In this document: positions 15,746-23,221 of the stretch, one piece after another
How positions within the stretch are numbered: the stretch's first letter is position 1
How the letters are laid out: every line of letters begins with the position of its first letter
Assembly: GCA_045612665.1 (NCBI GenBank)
Contig: JAZKZO010000037.1
Location: forward strand, 1-64,000
Origin: RGIG2000 sp045612665
GTDB lineage: Bacteria; Bacillota; Clostridia; Oscillospirales; CAG-272
Reading direction: 5' to 3'
DNA: 64,000 nt
Notes under the pieces: generated by a model
Databases searched by the model: none
The model's input: the letters and a program-made list of their open reading frames with translations, nothing else
Told to the model about the DNA's origin: nothing
Translations under genes and position numbers: made by a program

Positions 15746-15979
15746 ATGAAAATTATATATACTCAAAAAAGATCGTCCTCGCACATAAGAAAAAGATTGC
15801 TTTTAGCCTTTGAGTGCTTGACCCTTATATTTGTTATGTGCTTTTTCGGGATGCTCCTAGCAAGACAAAAGCTCAATGGTCTTGAAAACGAATACAAAAG
15901 TATAATTTCGTCGGAAAATGAGCAGATAAAGGACGTTATCGAGCTGATAATTCCTCTTGAAGAGAGTAGCAATGAATAA
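15746..15979 (+). CDS. Small single-span membrane protein, unknown
   Basis: 77 residues: basic N-terminus (QKRSSSHIRKR), one membrane segment (about 19-42), then a short acidic helix ENEYKSIISSENEQIK with coiled-coil character. Predicted type II topology with the acidic tail outside. AGGAGGGG just before ATG 15746. Its last codons overlap the start of the M50 protease gene (ATGAATAA), so both are made together. By position it could be a regulator or anchor of the protease, as SpoIVFA is for SpoIVFB, but I see no sequence similarity to SpoIVFA. FtsL/DivIC-like shape is an alternative. Confidence 0.65.
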   Translation: MKIIYTQKRSSSHIRKRLLLAFECLTLIFVMCFFGMLLARQKLNGLENEYKSIISSENEQIKDVIELIIPLEESSNE

Positions 15980-16547
15980 AATAGGCGAAAAAATAGGTTT
16001 TTTTGCCTTTTTCTTTACCGTTATGACCATCTCATCCTCGCCCCATCCGTTCATTTTGGCGTTTTGTTATATTTGCCATGAAATCGGTCATATTTTCTTT
16101 GCAAAAATTCAAAAAATTCCCGTAAAAAAGCTTCGCGTAGGCTCGTTTAGACTTAGCATTTCATACGATTGCTCATCAGTATCTTACAAAAGAGAATTGC
16201 TGGTTCTTGCAGGCGGAATTATATTCAACCTTTTGTGCGCCCTAATCGGTGCGATTTTTGCTTTTCGTTCATCTGAATCCGTGTCGTTTTTTACCCTTTG
16301 TAGCCTAAGCCTTGCTATAATGAATATTTATCCAATTTCAACACTTGACGGCGGTAGAATTTTTCGTTGTATTTTTCTTATTTTGTTCGATGAAGGTACG
16401 GCGCAAAGAATTAGCAAATGGCTTTCGTTTGTGAGCGCGTTTATCCTTTGGCTATGCGCAGTTTACGCCCAAATGATATTCAATTCCAACGTTTCAATTT
16501 TCTTTATTTCGGTCTTTTTGCTTGTCGAGCTTTGCCTCTCTGAATAA
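15972..16547 (+). CDS. M50 intramembrane metalloprotease, SpoIVFB-like
   Basis: 191 residues, several membrane segments. Zinc motif HEIGH at 36-40 inside a membrane helix, and the third ligand in NIYPISTLDGGRI (Asp126), the site-2-protease pattern. Size and order match SpoIVFB, which cleaves pro-sigma-K in the mother cell during sporulation; other small M50 proteases are possible because sigK is not in view. Start ATG 15972 overlaps the stop of the upstream small protein gene. The frame is also open to 15957, but the Shine-Dalgarno AGAGAG points to 15972. Confidence 0.8.
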   Translation: MNKIGEKIGFFAFFFTVMTISSSPHPFILAFCYICHEIGHIFFAKIQKIPVKKLRVGSFRLSISYDCSSVSYKRELLVLAGGIIFNLLCALIGAIFAFRSSESVSFFTLCSLSLAIMNIYPISTLDGGRIFRCIFLILFDEGTAQRISKWLSFVSAFILWLCAVYAQMIFNSNVSIFFISVFLLVELCLSE

Positions 16548-16583
16548 ATATTTGTAAAAAATTATATTTTTTAAAAATAACTC

Positions 16584-16612
16584 TTGCATATTCCCGTAAT
16601 ATTTGTTATAAT
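16584..16612 (+). promoter_or_regulatory. Promoter of polyamine transporter operon
   Basis: TTGCAT (16584-16589), 17 bp, TATAAT (16607-16612), TGT extension. Confidence 0.75.
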
Positions 16613-16691
16613 TCAATTGATTTACTCCCACGCACGAAAAAAGAGGATTTTTGTCGCGGTAGGTCAAATCTATGAAAGAACGGGGATAGAA

Positions 16692-17813
16692 ATGAACGAA
16701 AAAAAGATCATTGAGTTAAAAGGCGTTGCTAAATCCTTTGACGGAGAAACCATTCTCGATAATATCGATCTCGATATTCACGAAAAGGAATTTATGACAT
16801 TGCTCGGTCCTTCCGGTTGCGGAAAGACAACAACACTTCGAATAATCGCTGGCTTTGTCACTCCCGATTGCGGAGAGGTAATGTTTGATGGTGTGCGTAT
16901 TAACGACCTTCCACCATACAAGCGTTCGGTAAACACCGTATTCCAAAAATACGCACTGTTTCCACATCTTAATGTTTATGAAAACATTGCTTTTGCTCTT
17001 CGATTGAAAAAAGTATCTGAAGAAGAAATTTATGAGCGTGTAGAGGAAATGCTCACAATGGTTAACCTTAAGGGCTTTGAAAAAAGAGACGTTAACCTCC
17101 TTTCCGGCGGACAACAGCAAAGAGTTGCCATTGCACGCGCACTTATCAATAAACCAAGAGTTCTTTTGCTTGATGAGCCTCTCGGCGCTCTCGACTTGAA
17201 GCTCCGTAAGGATATGCAAAACGAACTTAAAAATATTCAAAGAAAAACAGGCATTACATTTATATATGTAACTCACGACCAAGAGGAAGCGCTCAGCATG
17301 TCAGATACGGTTGTCGTAATGGCTGACGGTAAAATTCAGCAAATCGGCACACCTACCGACATTTATAACGAGCCTGAAAACGCGTTCGTTGCCGACTTTA
17401 TCGGTGAGAGTAACATCATTGACGGTGTTATGCTTGATGACTATAAGGCTAAATTCTCAGGACAGGAGTTTGAATGCCTTGATAAGGGCTTTGATAAAAA
17501 TGAGCCTGTTGACGTTGTTATCCGTCCCGAGGACGTTGACGTTGTTGACGTTGAGAAGGGAATGCTTTGCGGTGTCGTTGACTCGGTTACCTTTAAGGGC
17601 GTTCACTATGAAATCATCGTAACAATCAATAACTTCAAGTGGATGATTCAGTCAACCGACTATGTAGCTCCGTCTCAAAAAATCGGCTTGTATATCGAGC
17701 CCGATGCTATTCATATAATGAAAAAGTCCGAATATTCCAATATGTTCGGAGATTACTCGTCCTTTAGTGATGAGCTTGAAAAGCTATCTGATGTTACTGA
17801 GGAGGAAGAGTAA
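16692..17813 (+). CDS. potA: Spermidine/putrescine ABC transporter ATPase PotA
   Basis: 373 residues. Walker A GPSGCGKTT (39-47), Q-loop VFQKYALFPH, signature LSGGQQQRVAIARAL, Walker B VLLLDEPLGALD, H-loop VTHDQEEA, then a TOBE domain (about 285-350). Energises polyamine import with PotB and PotC. ATG 16692 chosen with CGGGGA upstream; the longer frame back to 16584 would start inside the promoter. First gene of potA-potB-potCD with a 5-base gap to potB. A binding-protein gene is not separate; see the fused gene at 18646. Confidence 0.93.
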   Translation: MNEKKIIELKGVAKSFDGETILDNIDLDIHEKEFMTLLGPSGCGKTTTLRIIAGFVTPDCGEVMFDGVRINDLPPYKRSVNTVFQKYALFPHLNVYENIAFALRLKKVSEEEIYERVEEMLTMVNLKGFEKRDVNLLSGGQQQRVAIARALINKPRVLLLDEPLGALDLKLRKDMQNELKNIQRKTGITFIYVTHDQEEALSMSDTVVVMADGKIQQIGTPTDIYNEPENAFVADFIGESNIIDGVMLDDYKAKFSGQEFECLDKGFDKNEPVDVVIRPEDVDVVDVEKGMLCGVVDSVTFKGVHYEIIVTINNFKWMIQSTDYVAPSQKIGLYIEPDAIHIMKKSEYSNMFGDYSSFSDELEKLSDVTEEEE

Positions 17814-17818
17814 AGAGA

Positions 17819-18649
17819 ATGACCAAAAAGAGCTTACTTCAAAAGGCAGCCGCTGCACCTCACATGGTGTGGGCAGTGCTGTTCATAATTGCACCGCTTC
17901 TTTTTGTTGTTTATTATGCATTTACCGATAAGGATGGCAAATTTACGTTTTCTAATATTGGTGAGCTTTTTCAGGCGAGCTATCTTGAAATCTTTTTAAG
18001 ATCACTTTGCTTTGCATTCCTTGCAACAGTAATTTGTCTTATTATTGCTTATCCTATCGCGTACTTTATGACAAAGGCTAGTCCAAAGACTCAAAAAATA
18101 CTTATAATGCTTGTAATGCTTCCACAATGGCTTAACTTCCTTATTCGTACCTATTCGTGGATGGCGTTGCTCGAGGATACAGGTATTATTAACAGCCTTC
18201 TTGGCTCTATTGGCATAGACCCTGTGCATATGATAAACACATCAGGCGCTGTAATTCTCGGTATGGTATATAACTACCTACCGTATATGATAATTCCGCT
18301 TCACTCTGTAATGAGCAAGATTGACCCTAGATTGCTCGAGGCTGCATCCGACCTTGGCAGTAGCCCGTTCAAGGTAATCACAGGAGTCGTTGTTCCACTT
18401 AGTATGTCTGGAATTATTTCAGGTGTTACAATGGTGTTTGTACCTTCAATTAGTACCTTCTATATTTCTCAAAAGCTTGGTGGAGGAAACTTCGACCTCA
18501 TAGGAGATACAATTGAAAGACAGTTCCAAACCGCATATAACTATAACCTCGGTGCGGCAATGTCGCTCGTGCTTATGATAATCATTATGGTTAGTATGGC
18601 TATAATGAATAAGTATTCGGGAGAGGATGACGGAGGTGTAGTGGTATGA
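17819..18649 (+). CDS. potB: Spermidine/putrescine permease PotB
   Basis: 276 residues, six membrane segments, binding-protein-dependent permease fold. The cytoplasmic coupling loop LLEAASDLGSSPFKVITGVVVP carries the EAA pattern. N-terminus PHMVWAVLFIIAPLLFVVYYAF is typical PotB. Overlaps the next gene by ATGA. Forms the transmembrane pore with the PotC half of the downstream fusion. Confidence 0.93.
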   Translation: MTKKSLLQKAAAAPHMVWAVLFIIAPLLFVVYYAFTDKDGKFTFSNIGELFQASYLEIFLRSLCFAFLATVICLIIAYPIAYFMTKASPKTQKILIMLVMLPQWLNFLIRTYSWMALLEDTGIINSLLGSIGIDPVHMINTSGAVILGMVYNYLPYMIIPLHSVMSKIDPRLLEAASDLGSSPFKVITGVVVPLSMSGIISGVTMVFVPSISTFYISQKLGGGNFDLIGDTIERQFQTAYNYNLGAAMSLVLMIIIMVSMAIMNKYSGEDDGGVVV

Positions 18650-20901
18650 AAAAGAAAACACTTGGAAATATCTATACAGCACTCATATTCGTATTCCTTT
18701 ATATGCCTATCGCAGTGCTTATTTTGTACTCGTTTAACGCATCAAACAGTACAAGCACCTTTGACGGATTTTCCCTTAAATGGTATAAGGAGCTGTTTAG
18801 CGATTCGGCAACGCTAAACGCACTTAAAAACACACTTATTCTTGCAATTCTTTCGGCACTCATTTCTACCGTGATCGGTACAATGGCTGCATACGGAATT
18901 AACAAAATGAAGAATAAGTATGTAAAAAGCTCCACAATGTCGGTAACCAAAATACCTATGATGAACCCTGAAATCGTAACAGGTATCTCAATGATGCTTT
19001 TGTTCGTTTTTGTGGGCGTTATGATAGGTGGCAAGGCAAGCCTTGGCTTTGGAACTGTGCTTATAGCACACATTACCTTCAACCTGCCGTATGTAATACT
19101 TTCCGTATTGCCTAAATTCAAGCAAATGGACAAGAGCTTGCCCGAGGCAGCCCTTGACCTTGGCTGTACACCGTTTCAGTCGTTTTTCAAGGTTGAATTG
19201 CCACAAATTATGCCCGGTATCATCTCCGGCTTGATTATGGCGTTTACCTTGTCCCTTGACGACTTTGTTATAAGCTATTTCACAATCGGAAGTGGCTTTG
19301 AAACCTTGCCTATAAGAATATATTCAATGACTAAAAAGCGCGTAACACCAGATATGTACGCACTTTCAACGCTTATATTCGTGTCGATTCTCGTTCTTCT
19401 TGTCGTTTCGAACCTTGTGTCCGATAAGAATAGAGAAAAGATGAGCAAAAAGGCAAAGAAGATTACTAAATATGTTGTAGGCGGATTGTTTAGCACAATC
19501 GCGATTATTACACTTATCGTGTTTATCGTTTCTGCAGGAACAAAGACCGTAACTCTCAACGTTTATAACTGGGGCGAGTATATTTCCGACGGTAGCGAGG
19601 ATTCGTTTGATACTAACTCGGCATTCGAGGAATATTACGAAAAGCTTCACTATGAAAAATACGGCGAAAAGATAAAGGTACAGGTCAACTATACCACCTA
19701 CGCAAGCAATGAGGACCTCTATGCAAAGCTCAAGAGTGGTGCAAGTGGCTATGACGTTATCATTCCGTCGGATTATATGATTGAGCGTCTTAAGGCTGAC
19801 GGCTTAATCCAACCTCTCAACCTAAATAATATTCCAAATTACGAGAATATAGAGGAGCAGTTTAGAAATCCGTTCTATGATAGTGATCCCGAGGTTAAAT
19901 ATACCGCTATGTACACGTACGGTATTATCGGAATTATCTATAATAGCGAAAAGATGGACCCTGCCGACCTTGAAAGGATCGAAAACGGAGAAGCAGGCTG
20001 GGAGCTTCTTTGGGATGAAAAATACGCAGGTCAAATCTTGCAGTTTAATAACGCAAGAGATGCCTTCGGTACAGCAATGTACGCACTTGGAATTGACGTT
20101 AATAACGCAACCGAGGCTGAATGGAAGCTTGCGTTTGAAAAGCTAAAGGCTCAAAAACCACTCGTTCAAAGCTACGTTATGGACGAAATCTATAACAAGA
20201 TGGAGAGCGGAGAGGCAACTCTTGCCGCATATTACGCGGGCGACTGCCTTTCTATGATTGCCAATAACGAGGCACTCGGCTTCTTCTATCCAAAGAATGA
20301 GGAAGGAAAGTATGTAACTAACATATTTGCCGATGCAATGTGTATTCCAACAGGCGCTCAAAACAAGGAGCTTGCCGAGGCGTATATCGACTTTATGCTT
20401 AGCGAGGAGTACGAGGCTGCAAGAGCAAATGCAGAGTACATCTATTATGCTTCGCCTAACAAAGAGGTTGTAAATAATCCTGATTATATTGATTATCTTG
20501 AGGATGATTACGAGCTTATTTATGACCCTGATTTCGGCAACATCATTATAGTAGAGGACGAAAACGGCAATTCCGTTGAAACCACCTATATCGAATATAT
20601 GTTCTCAAAATATGCGTATAGAGATATGTCCGATGAAAACAGAGCAATTCTCAACGGTCTTTGGGAGGAGCTAAAGGTTGACTCCGCTTCCTTTGGCGGT
20701 GGAATCTATATCATATGCGCAGTTATTATTGCAGGACTTGTTGCTTTCTTTGTTTACAAGTACGTTCAGCTAAGACAGCGTAGAAAGCTTTATTGGAACA
20801 ATCCCGCTCCTGTAAAGCAAAGCTTCGAGTTTACGTCTACAATGGCAAAAATTCAAGTTCCAAGCGACCTTCGCGTAAAGGACGACGAAAAGCAAAAATA
20901 A
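18646..20901 (+). CDS. PotC permease fused to PotD polyamine-binding domain
   Basis: 751 residues in one uninterrupted frame. Residues 1-265: PotC permease, with EAA loop near 166-188. Residues 276-296: an added membrane span that would carry the chain to the outer face. Residues 301-685: PotD-like periplasmic binding fold starting TLNVYNWGEYI, with SDYMIERL and NAEYIYYASPN. Residues 686-705: a second span, then a 46-residue basic cytoplasmic tail. So the substrate-binding protein is tethered to its permease at both ends. PotC-PotD fusions are known in some Firmicutes, from memory. Translationally coupled to potB (ATGA). The C-terminal anchor is the less usual part. Confidence 0.92.
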   Translation: MKKKTLGNIYTALIFVFLYMPIAVLILYSFNASNSTSTFDGFSLKWYKELFSDSATLNALKNTLILAILSALISTVIGTMAAYGINKMKNKYVKSSTMSVTKIPMMNPEIVTGISMMLLFVFVGVMIGGKASLGFGTVLIAHITFNLPYVILSVLPKFKQMDKSLPEAALDLGCTPFQSFFKVELPQIMPGIISGLIMAFTLSLDDFVISYFTIGSGFETLPIRIYSMTKKRVTPDMYALSTLIFVSILVLLVVSNLVSDKNREKMSKKAKKITKYVVGGLFSTIAIITLIVFIVSAGTKTVTLNVYNWGEYISDGSEDSFDTNSAFEEYYEKLHYEKYGEKIKVQVNYTTYASNEDLYAKLKSGASGYDVIIPSDYMIERLKADGLIQPLNLNNIPNYENIEEQFRNPFYDSDPEVKYTAMYTYGIIGIIYNSEKMDPADLERIENGEAGWELLWDEKYAGQILQFNNARDAFGTAMYALGIDVNNATEAEWKLAFEKLKAQKPLVQSYVMDEIYNKMESGEATLAAYYAGDCLSMIANNEALGFFYPKNEEGKYVTNIFADAMCIPTGAQNKELAEAYIDFMLSEEYEAARANAEYIYYASPNKEVVNNPDYIDYLEDDYELIYDPDFGNIIIVEDENGNSVETTYIEYMFSKYAYRDMSDENRAILNGLWEELKVDSASFGGGIYIICAVIIAGLVAFFVYKYVQLRQRRKLYWNNPAPVKQSFEFTSTMAKIQVPSDLRVKDDEKQK

Positions 20902-20904
20902 AAT

Positions 20905-20936
20905 AAAAATCACCACTTTATTGTGGTGATTTTTTA
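20905..20936. terminator. Bidirectional terminator
   Basis: Stem AAAATCACCAC/GTGGTGATTTT between convergent pot and ttcA genes; the ttcA stop codon lies in its loop. Confidence 0.9.
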
Positions 20937-21706
20937 TTTTCGCTTTTGCGACGGAGCTTTTCAGCTTGGTCGATTTTGTCCTCGTGAAAGCCGTCAAGCT
21001 CTGCACGCTGAATTGCACCCATAACTCTGTGATAAAGTCCCGGATGCTCCTTGTCAAACGGTGCTAAAAACTCCTTCATTTTAGCTCTTTCGGTATTGCC
21101 GTCGGCAGGGCAGGGCGCCTTATAAACAGGCAAATTTTCCTTGCTTGCGAACGCGATAATATCCTTCTCATATGTGTAAATTAAAGGTCTTATCATTGTT
21201 ATATCCTTTATTGAAAGATATGTAACAGGTCTAAAGCAACCTATTCTTCCCTCGAAGAAAAGATTAAGCATAAAGGTTTCAACCGCATCGTCAAAATGGT
21301 GTCCTAACGCGATTTTGTTACAGCCAAGCTCCTTTGACGCATCGTGAAGCGCTCCACGTCTCATTCTTGCACAAAGCGAGCAAGGGCTTTTTTCTTGTCT
21401 TACGTTGAAAATTATCTCATATATTTGAGTTGGAATTACGTGATATTCTACGTCCAATTCCTTACATAGCTTCGATATTTCGGAAAAATTAGAGCCCTCA
21501 AAGCCCATATCGATTGTAATGGCAACAAGCTCGAATTTCTTGTTTAAAAATATACGCATAACGGAAAGAGCGCAAAGAAGCGCAAGCGAATCCTTTCCGC
21601 CTGAGATTCCAACAGCGATTCTGTCGCCGTCCTCAATCATATCATACTCCTCAATAGCCTTTCTTATAGGGCTGAGTAGCTTTTGAATGCTTTTAAATTC
21701 CTTCAT
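20918..21706 (-). CDS. ttcA: tRNA 2-thiocytidine synthetase-like ATPase (TtcA family)
   Basis: 262 residues. PP-loop SGGKDS at 35-40; Cys109 and Cys112 in PCSLCARMRRG plus a later Cys in APCPADGN form the three-cysteine Fe-S site of TtcA; LGHHFDDAVETFMLN is the family motif. Would activate a tRNA cytidine (position 32) by adenylation and insert sulfur. In Firmicutes close paralogues with other tRNA targets exist, so the exact nucleotide is uncertain. Divergent from the amidase gene, with only 52 bases between starts. Confidence 0.85.
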   Translation of the reverse strand: MKEFKSIQKLLSPIRKAIEEYDMIEDGDRIAVGISGGKDSLALLCALSVMRIFLNKKFELVAITIDMGFEGSNFSEISKLCKELDVEYHVIPTQIYEIIFNVRQEKSPCSLCARMRRGALHDASKELGCNKIALGHHFDDAVETFMLNLFFEGRIGCFRPVTYLSIKDITMIRPLIYTYEKDIIAFASKENLPVYKAPCPADGNTERAKMKEFLAPFDKEHPGLYHRVMGAIQRAELDGFHEDKIDQAEKLRRKSENKKSPQ

Positions 21707-21758
21707 AGTAACCTCTTTTGAGAAAAAGAATAAAATGTTAAAAAAGGGGGATGTTGTT

Positions 21759-22322
21759 ATGGCAATTAAAATTTACATAGACCAGGGACACAATCCGAGA
21801 AGTCCTAATACGGGCGCCGAGGGCAACGGATACGCAGAGCAGGATATAACCTACGAGGTTGGCAGAAGCCTTGCAACGCTTTTGCGAAATAACGGCAATT
21901 TTGACGTGCGCCTTTCAAGACCGAGCGCCGATACACAGCTTGGCACGTCAAATGCGTCAAGCCTTCGCGCAAGGGTAGAAGATGCAAATTCGTGGGGCGC
22001 GGATTACTTTATTAGTATACACACCAACGCATCAAGCTCGTCAAGCGCAAGTGGAAGCGAGGCACTTGTTTATTCGACACCGTCAATATCAACAAATCTC
22101 GGAGAGGATATTTTGGATGGCTTAAACGAGGCAACAGGCTTGCCGAATAGGGGAATAAAGGTTCGCCCGGGCTTATACGTGTTAAGAAAAACAAATATGC
22201 CCGCGGTTCTTGTGGAGATCGGCTTCATTTCAAATCCGTACGATGCCAATCTTATGGCAAACAATCCACAGCTTTTTGCCCGTGGTATTTATAACGGAAT
22301 TCTTGATTTCTTTGACCTATAA
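21759..22322 (+). CDS. N-acetylmuramoyl-L-alanine amidase (Amidase_3), no signal peptide
   Basis: 187 residues, the bare catalytic domain. Zinc and catalytic residues in place: His11 in DQGHNP, Glu27, His88 in FISIHTNA, and Glu153 in VLVEIGFISNP. Cleaves the amide bond between muramic acid and the stem peptide. It begins directly with MAIKIYID, so no signal peptide or wall-binding repeats are present, unlike exported CwlD or AmiC; this resembles phage endolysins or spore-related forms. ATG 21759 with AAGGGGG about 8 bases upstream. Confidence 0.9.
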   Translation: MAIKIYIDQGHNPRSPNTGAEGNGYAEQDITYEVGRSLATLLRNNGNFDVRLSRPSADTQLGTSNASSLRARVEDANSWGADYFISIHTNASSSSSASGSEALVYSTPSISTNLGEDILDGLNEATGLPNRGIKVRPGLYVLRKTNMPAVLVEIGFISNPYDANLMANNPQLFARGIYNGILDFFDL

Positions 22323-22381
22323 CAAAAACATTTTAGCATAAGTTGCAAAATAATGCAACAAAAAGATTTTTTAAAAGAAAA

Positions 22382-22424
22382 AATTCTTAAAATATGAATT
22401 TTTAAATTTTCAAATTCTAAAATT
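22382..22424. repeat. AT-rich palindromic repeat, copy 2
   Basis: AATTCTTAAAATATGAATTT (22382 on) continues to AAATTCTAAAATT (22412-22424), the latter identical to the right arm of copy 1. Lies between the amidase and spoVT, which are convergent. Confidence 0.6.
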
Positions 22425-22446
22425 GTTAAAAATCTCAAAACGCGCT

Positions 22447-22482
22447 AAAATAGCAGTCGTTTTTAAAGCGACTGCTATTTAT
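22447..22482. terminator. Bidirectional terminator
   Basis: Stem AAATAGCAGTCG/CGACTGCTATTT with a 9-nt loop between convergent amidase and spoVT genes. Confidence 0.85.
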
Positions 22483-22492
22483 TTTGATGTTA

Positions 22493-23035
22493 TTATGACT
22501 CAAATTGTCTTCCTAAAAAGCTTGCGGCGGTTTGGATTAGCTTCGCCTCGGTTACCGTGTCAGTAGCAGTATCAGTGCCCGTGTAAACCGACGCAACACA
22601 GCCAACAATATCTCCGTCCGAAATTATCGGCATCGCGTGTCTGACGTATGCGTTTCCGCCGTTAACAATGCTTATTTCGGATGAGCCCTGCTTGTGCGAG
22701 TAAAGTGAGCGCCCTTCGATTATACTCTCAAAATCCTCGGATAGCTTCCTGTCAATATATTCGCGCTTGGGAAGACCTGCACTTGCGATTATGGTGTCCC
22801 TGTCAGTTACAATCGCAGTTATTTGACAAGTTTTGTGAAGCGTGTCTACATATTGAGATGCAAAGGCGGCAAGCTCTCCGATAGGGGAGTATTTTTTAAA
22901 AATAACCTCGCCTTCCTTTCCGGTGTATATTTCGAGAGGTGCTCCCTCGTGAATTCTCATAGTTCGTCGTATTTCCTTTGGTATTACGACTCTGCCAAGG
23001 TCATCAATCCTTCTAACAATTCCTGTTGCCTTCAT
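22493..23035 (-). CDS. spoVT: Stage V sporulation protein T
   Basis: 180 residues. N-terminal AbrB-type DNA-binding domain (1-50: MKATGIVRRIDDLGRVVIP, EIRRTMRI) and a C-terminal GAF-like domain (about 55-178). In Bacillus it modulates sigma-G-dependent genes in the forespore. Full length and well conserved, including SLYSHKQGSSEI. AAAGGAGATTT upstream of ATG 23035. No convincing forespore promoter could be fixed by eye. Monocistronic. Confidence 0.95.
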   Translation of the reverse strand: MKATGIVRRIDDLGRVVIPKEIRRTMRIHEGAPLEIYTGKEGEVIFKKYSPIGELAAFASQYVDTLHKTCQITAIVTDRDTIIASAGLPKREYIDRKLSEDFESIIEGRSLYSHKQGSSEISIVNGGNAYVRHAMPIISDGDIVGCVASVYTGTDTATDTVTEAKLIQTAASFLGRQFES

Positions 23036-23146
23036 CAGAAATCTCCTTTTTTGAATTTAATTGCCTTGTTATTGTTTGTAGGTTTTGGGTATTTATGCGA
23101 GAATTAGAAAAAAAGATGCGATATTTCCTCTAATTTCTTTTTTCTC

Positions 23147-23175
23147 TTGAAAAAATTAATATTGTATGTTAAAAT
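23147..23175 (+). promoter_or_regulatory. Promoter of CvpA-like gene
   Basis: TTGAAA (23147-23152), 17 bp, TAAAAT (23170-23175), TGT extension. Confidence 0.7.
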
Positions 23176-23221
23176 AATAGTGTATAATGTTTTGTAAAAT
23201 ACGCTGAAAGGAGAATAGCAT

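Noticed and set aside
18646..20901. Two separate genes (potC and potD) joined by a sequencing error
   Set aside because: The frame is continuous through a plausible linker span at 276-296 with no internal Shine-Dalgarno plus start before the PotD part; a true fusion is simpler.
23036..23110. Sigma-G promoter for spoVT
   Set aside because: A GCATA -35-like element exists on the minus strand, but no -10 with correct spacing and sequence could be placed.
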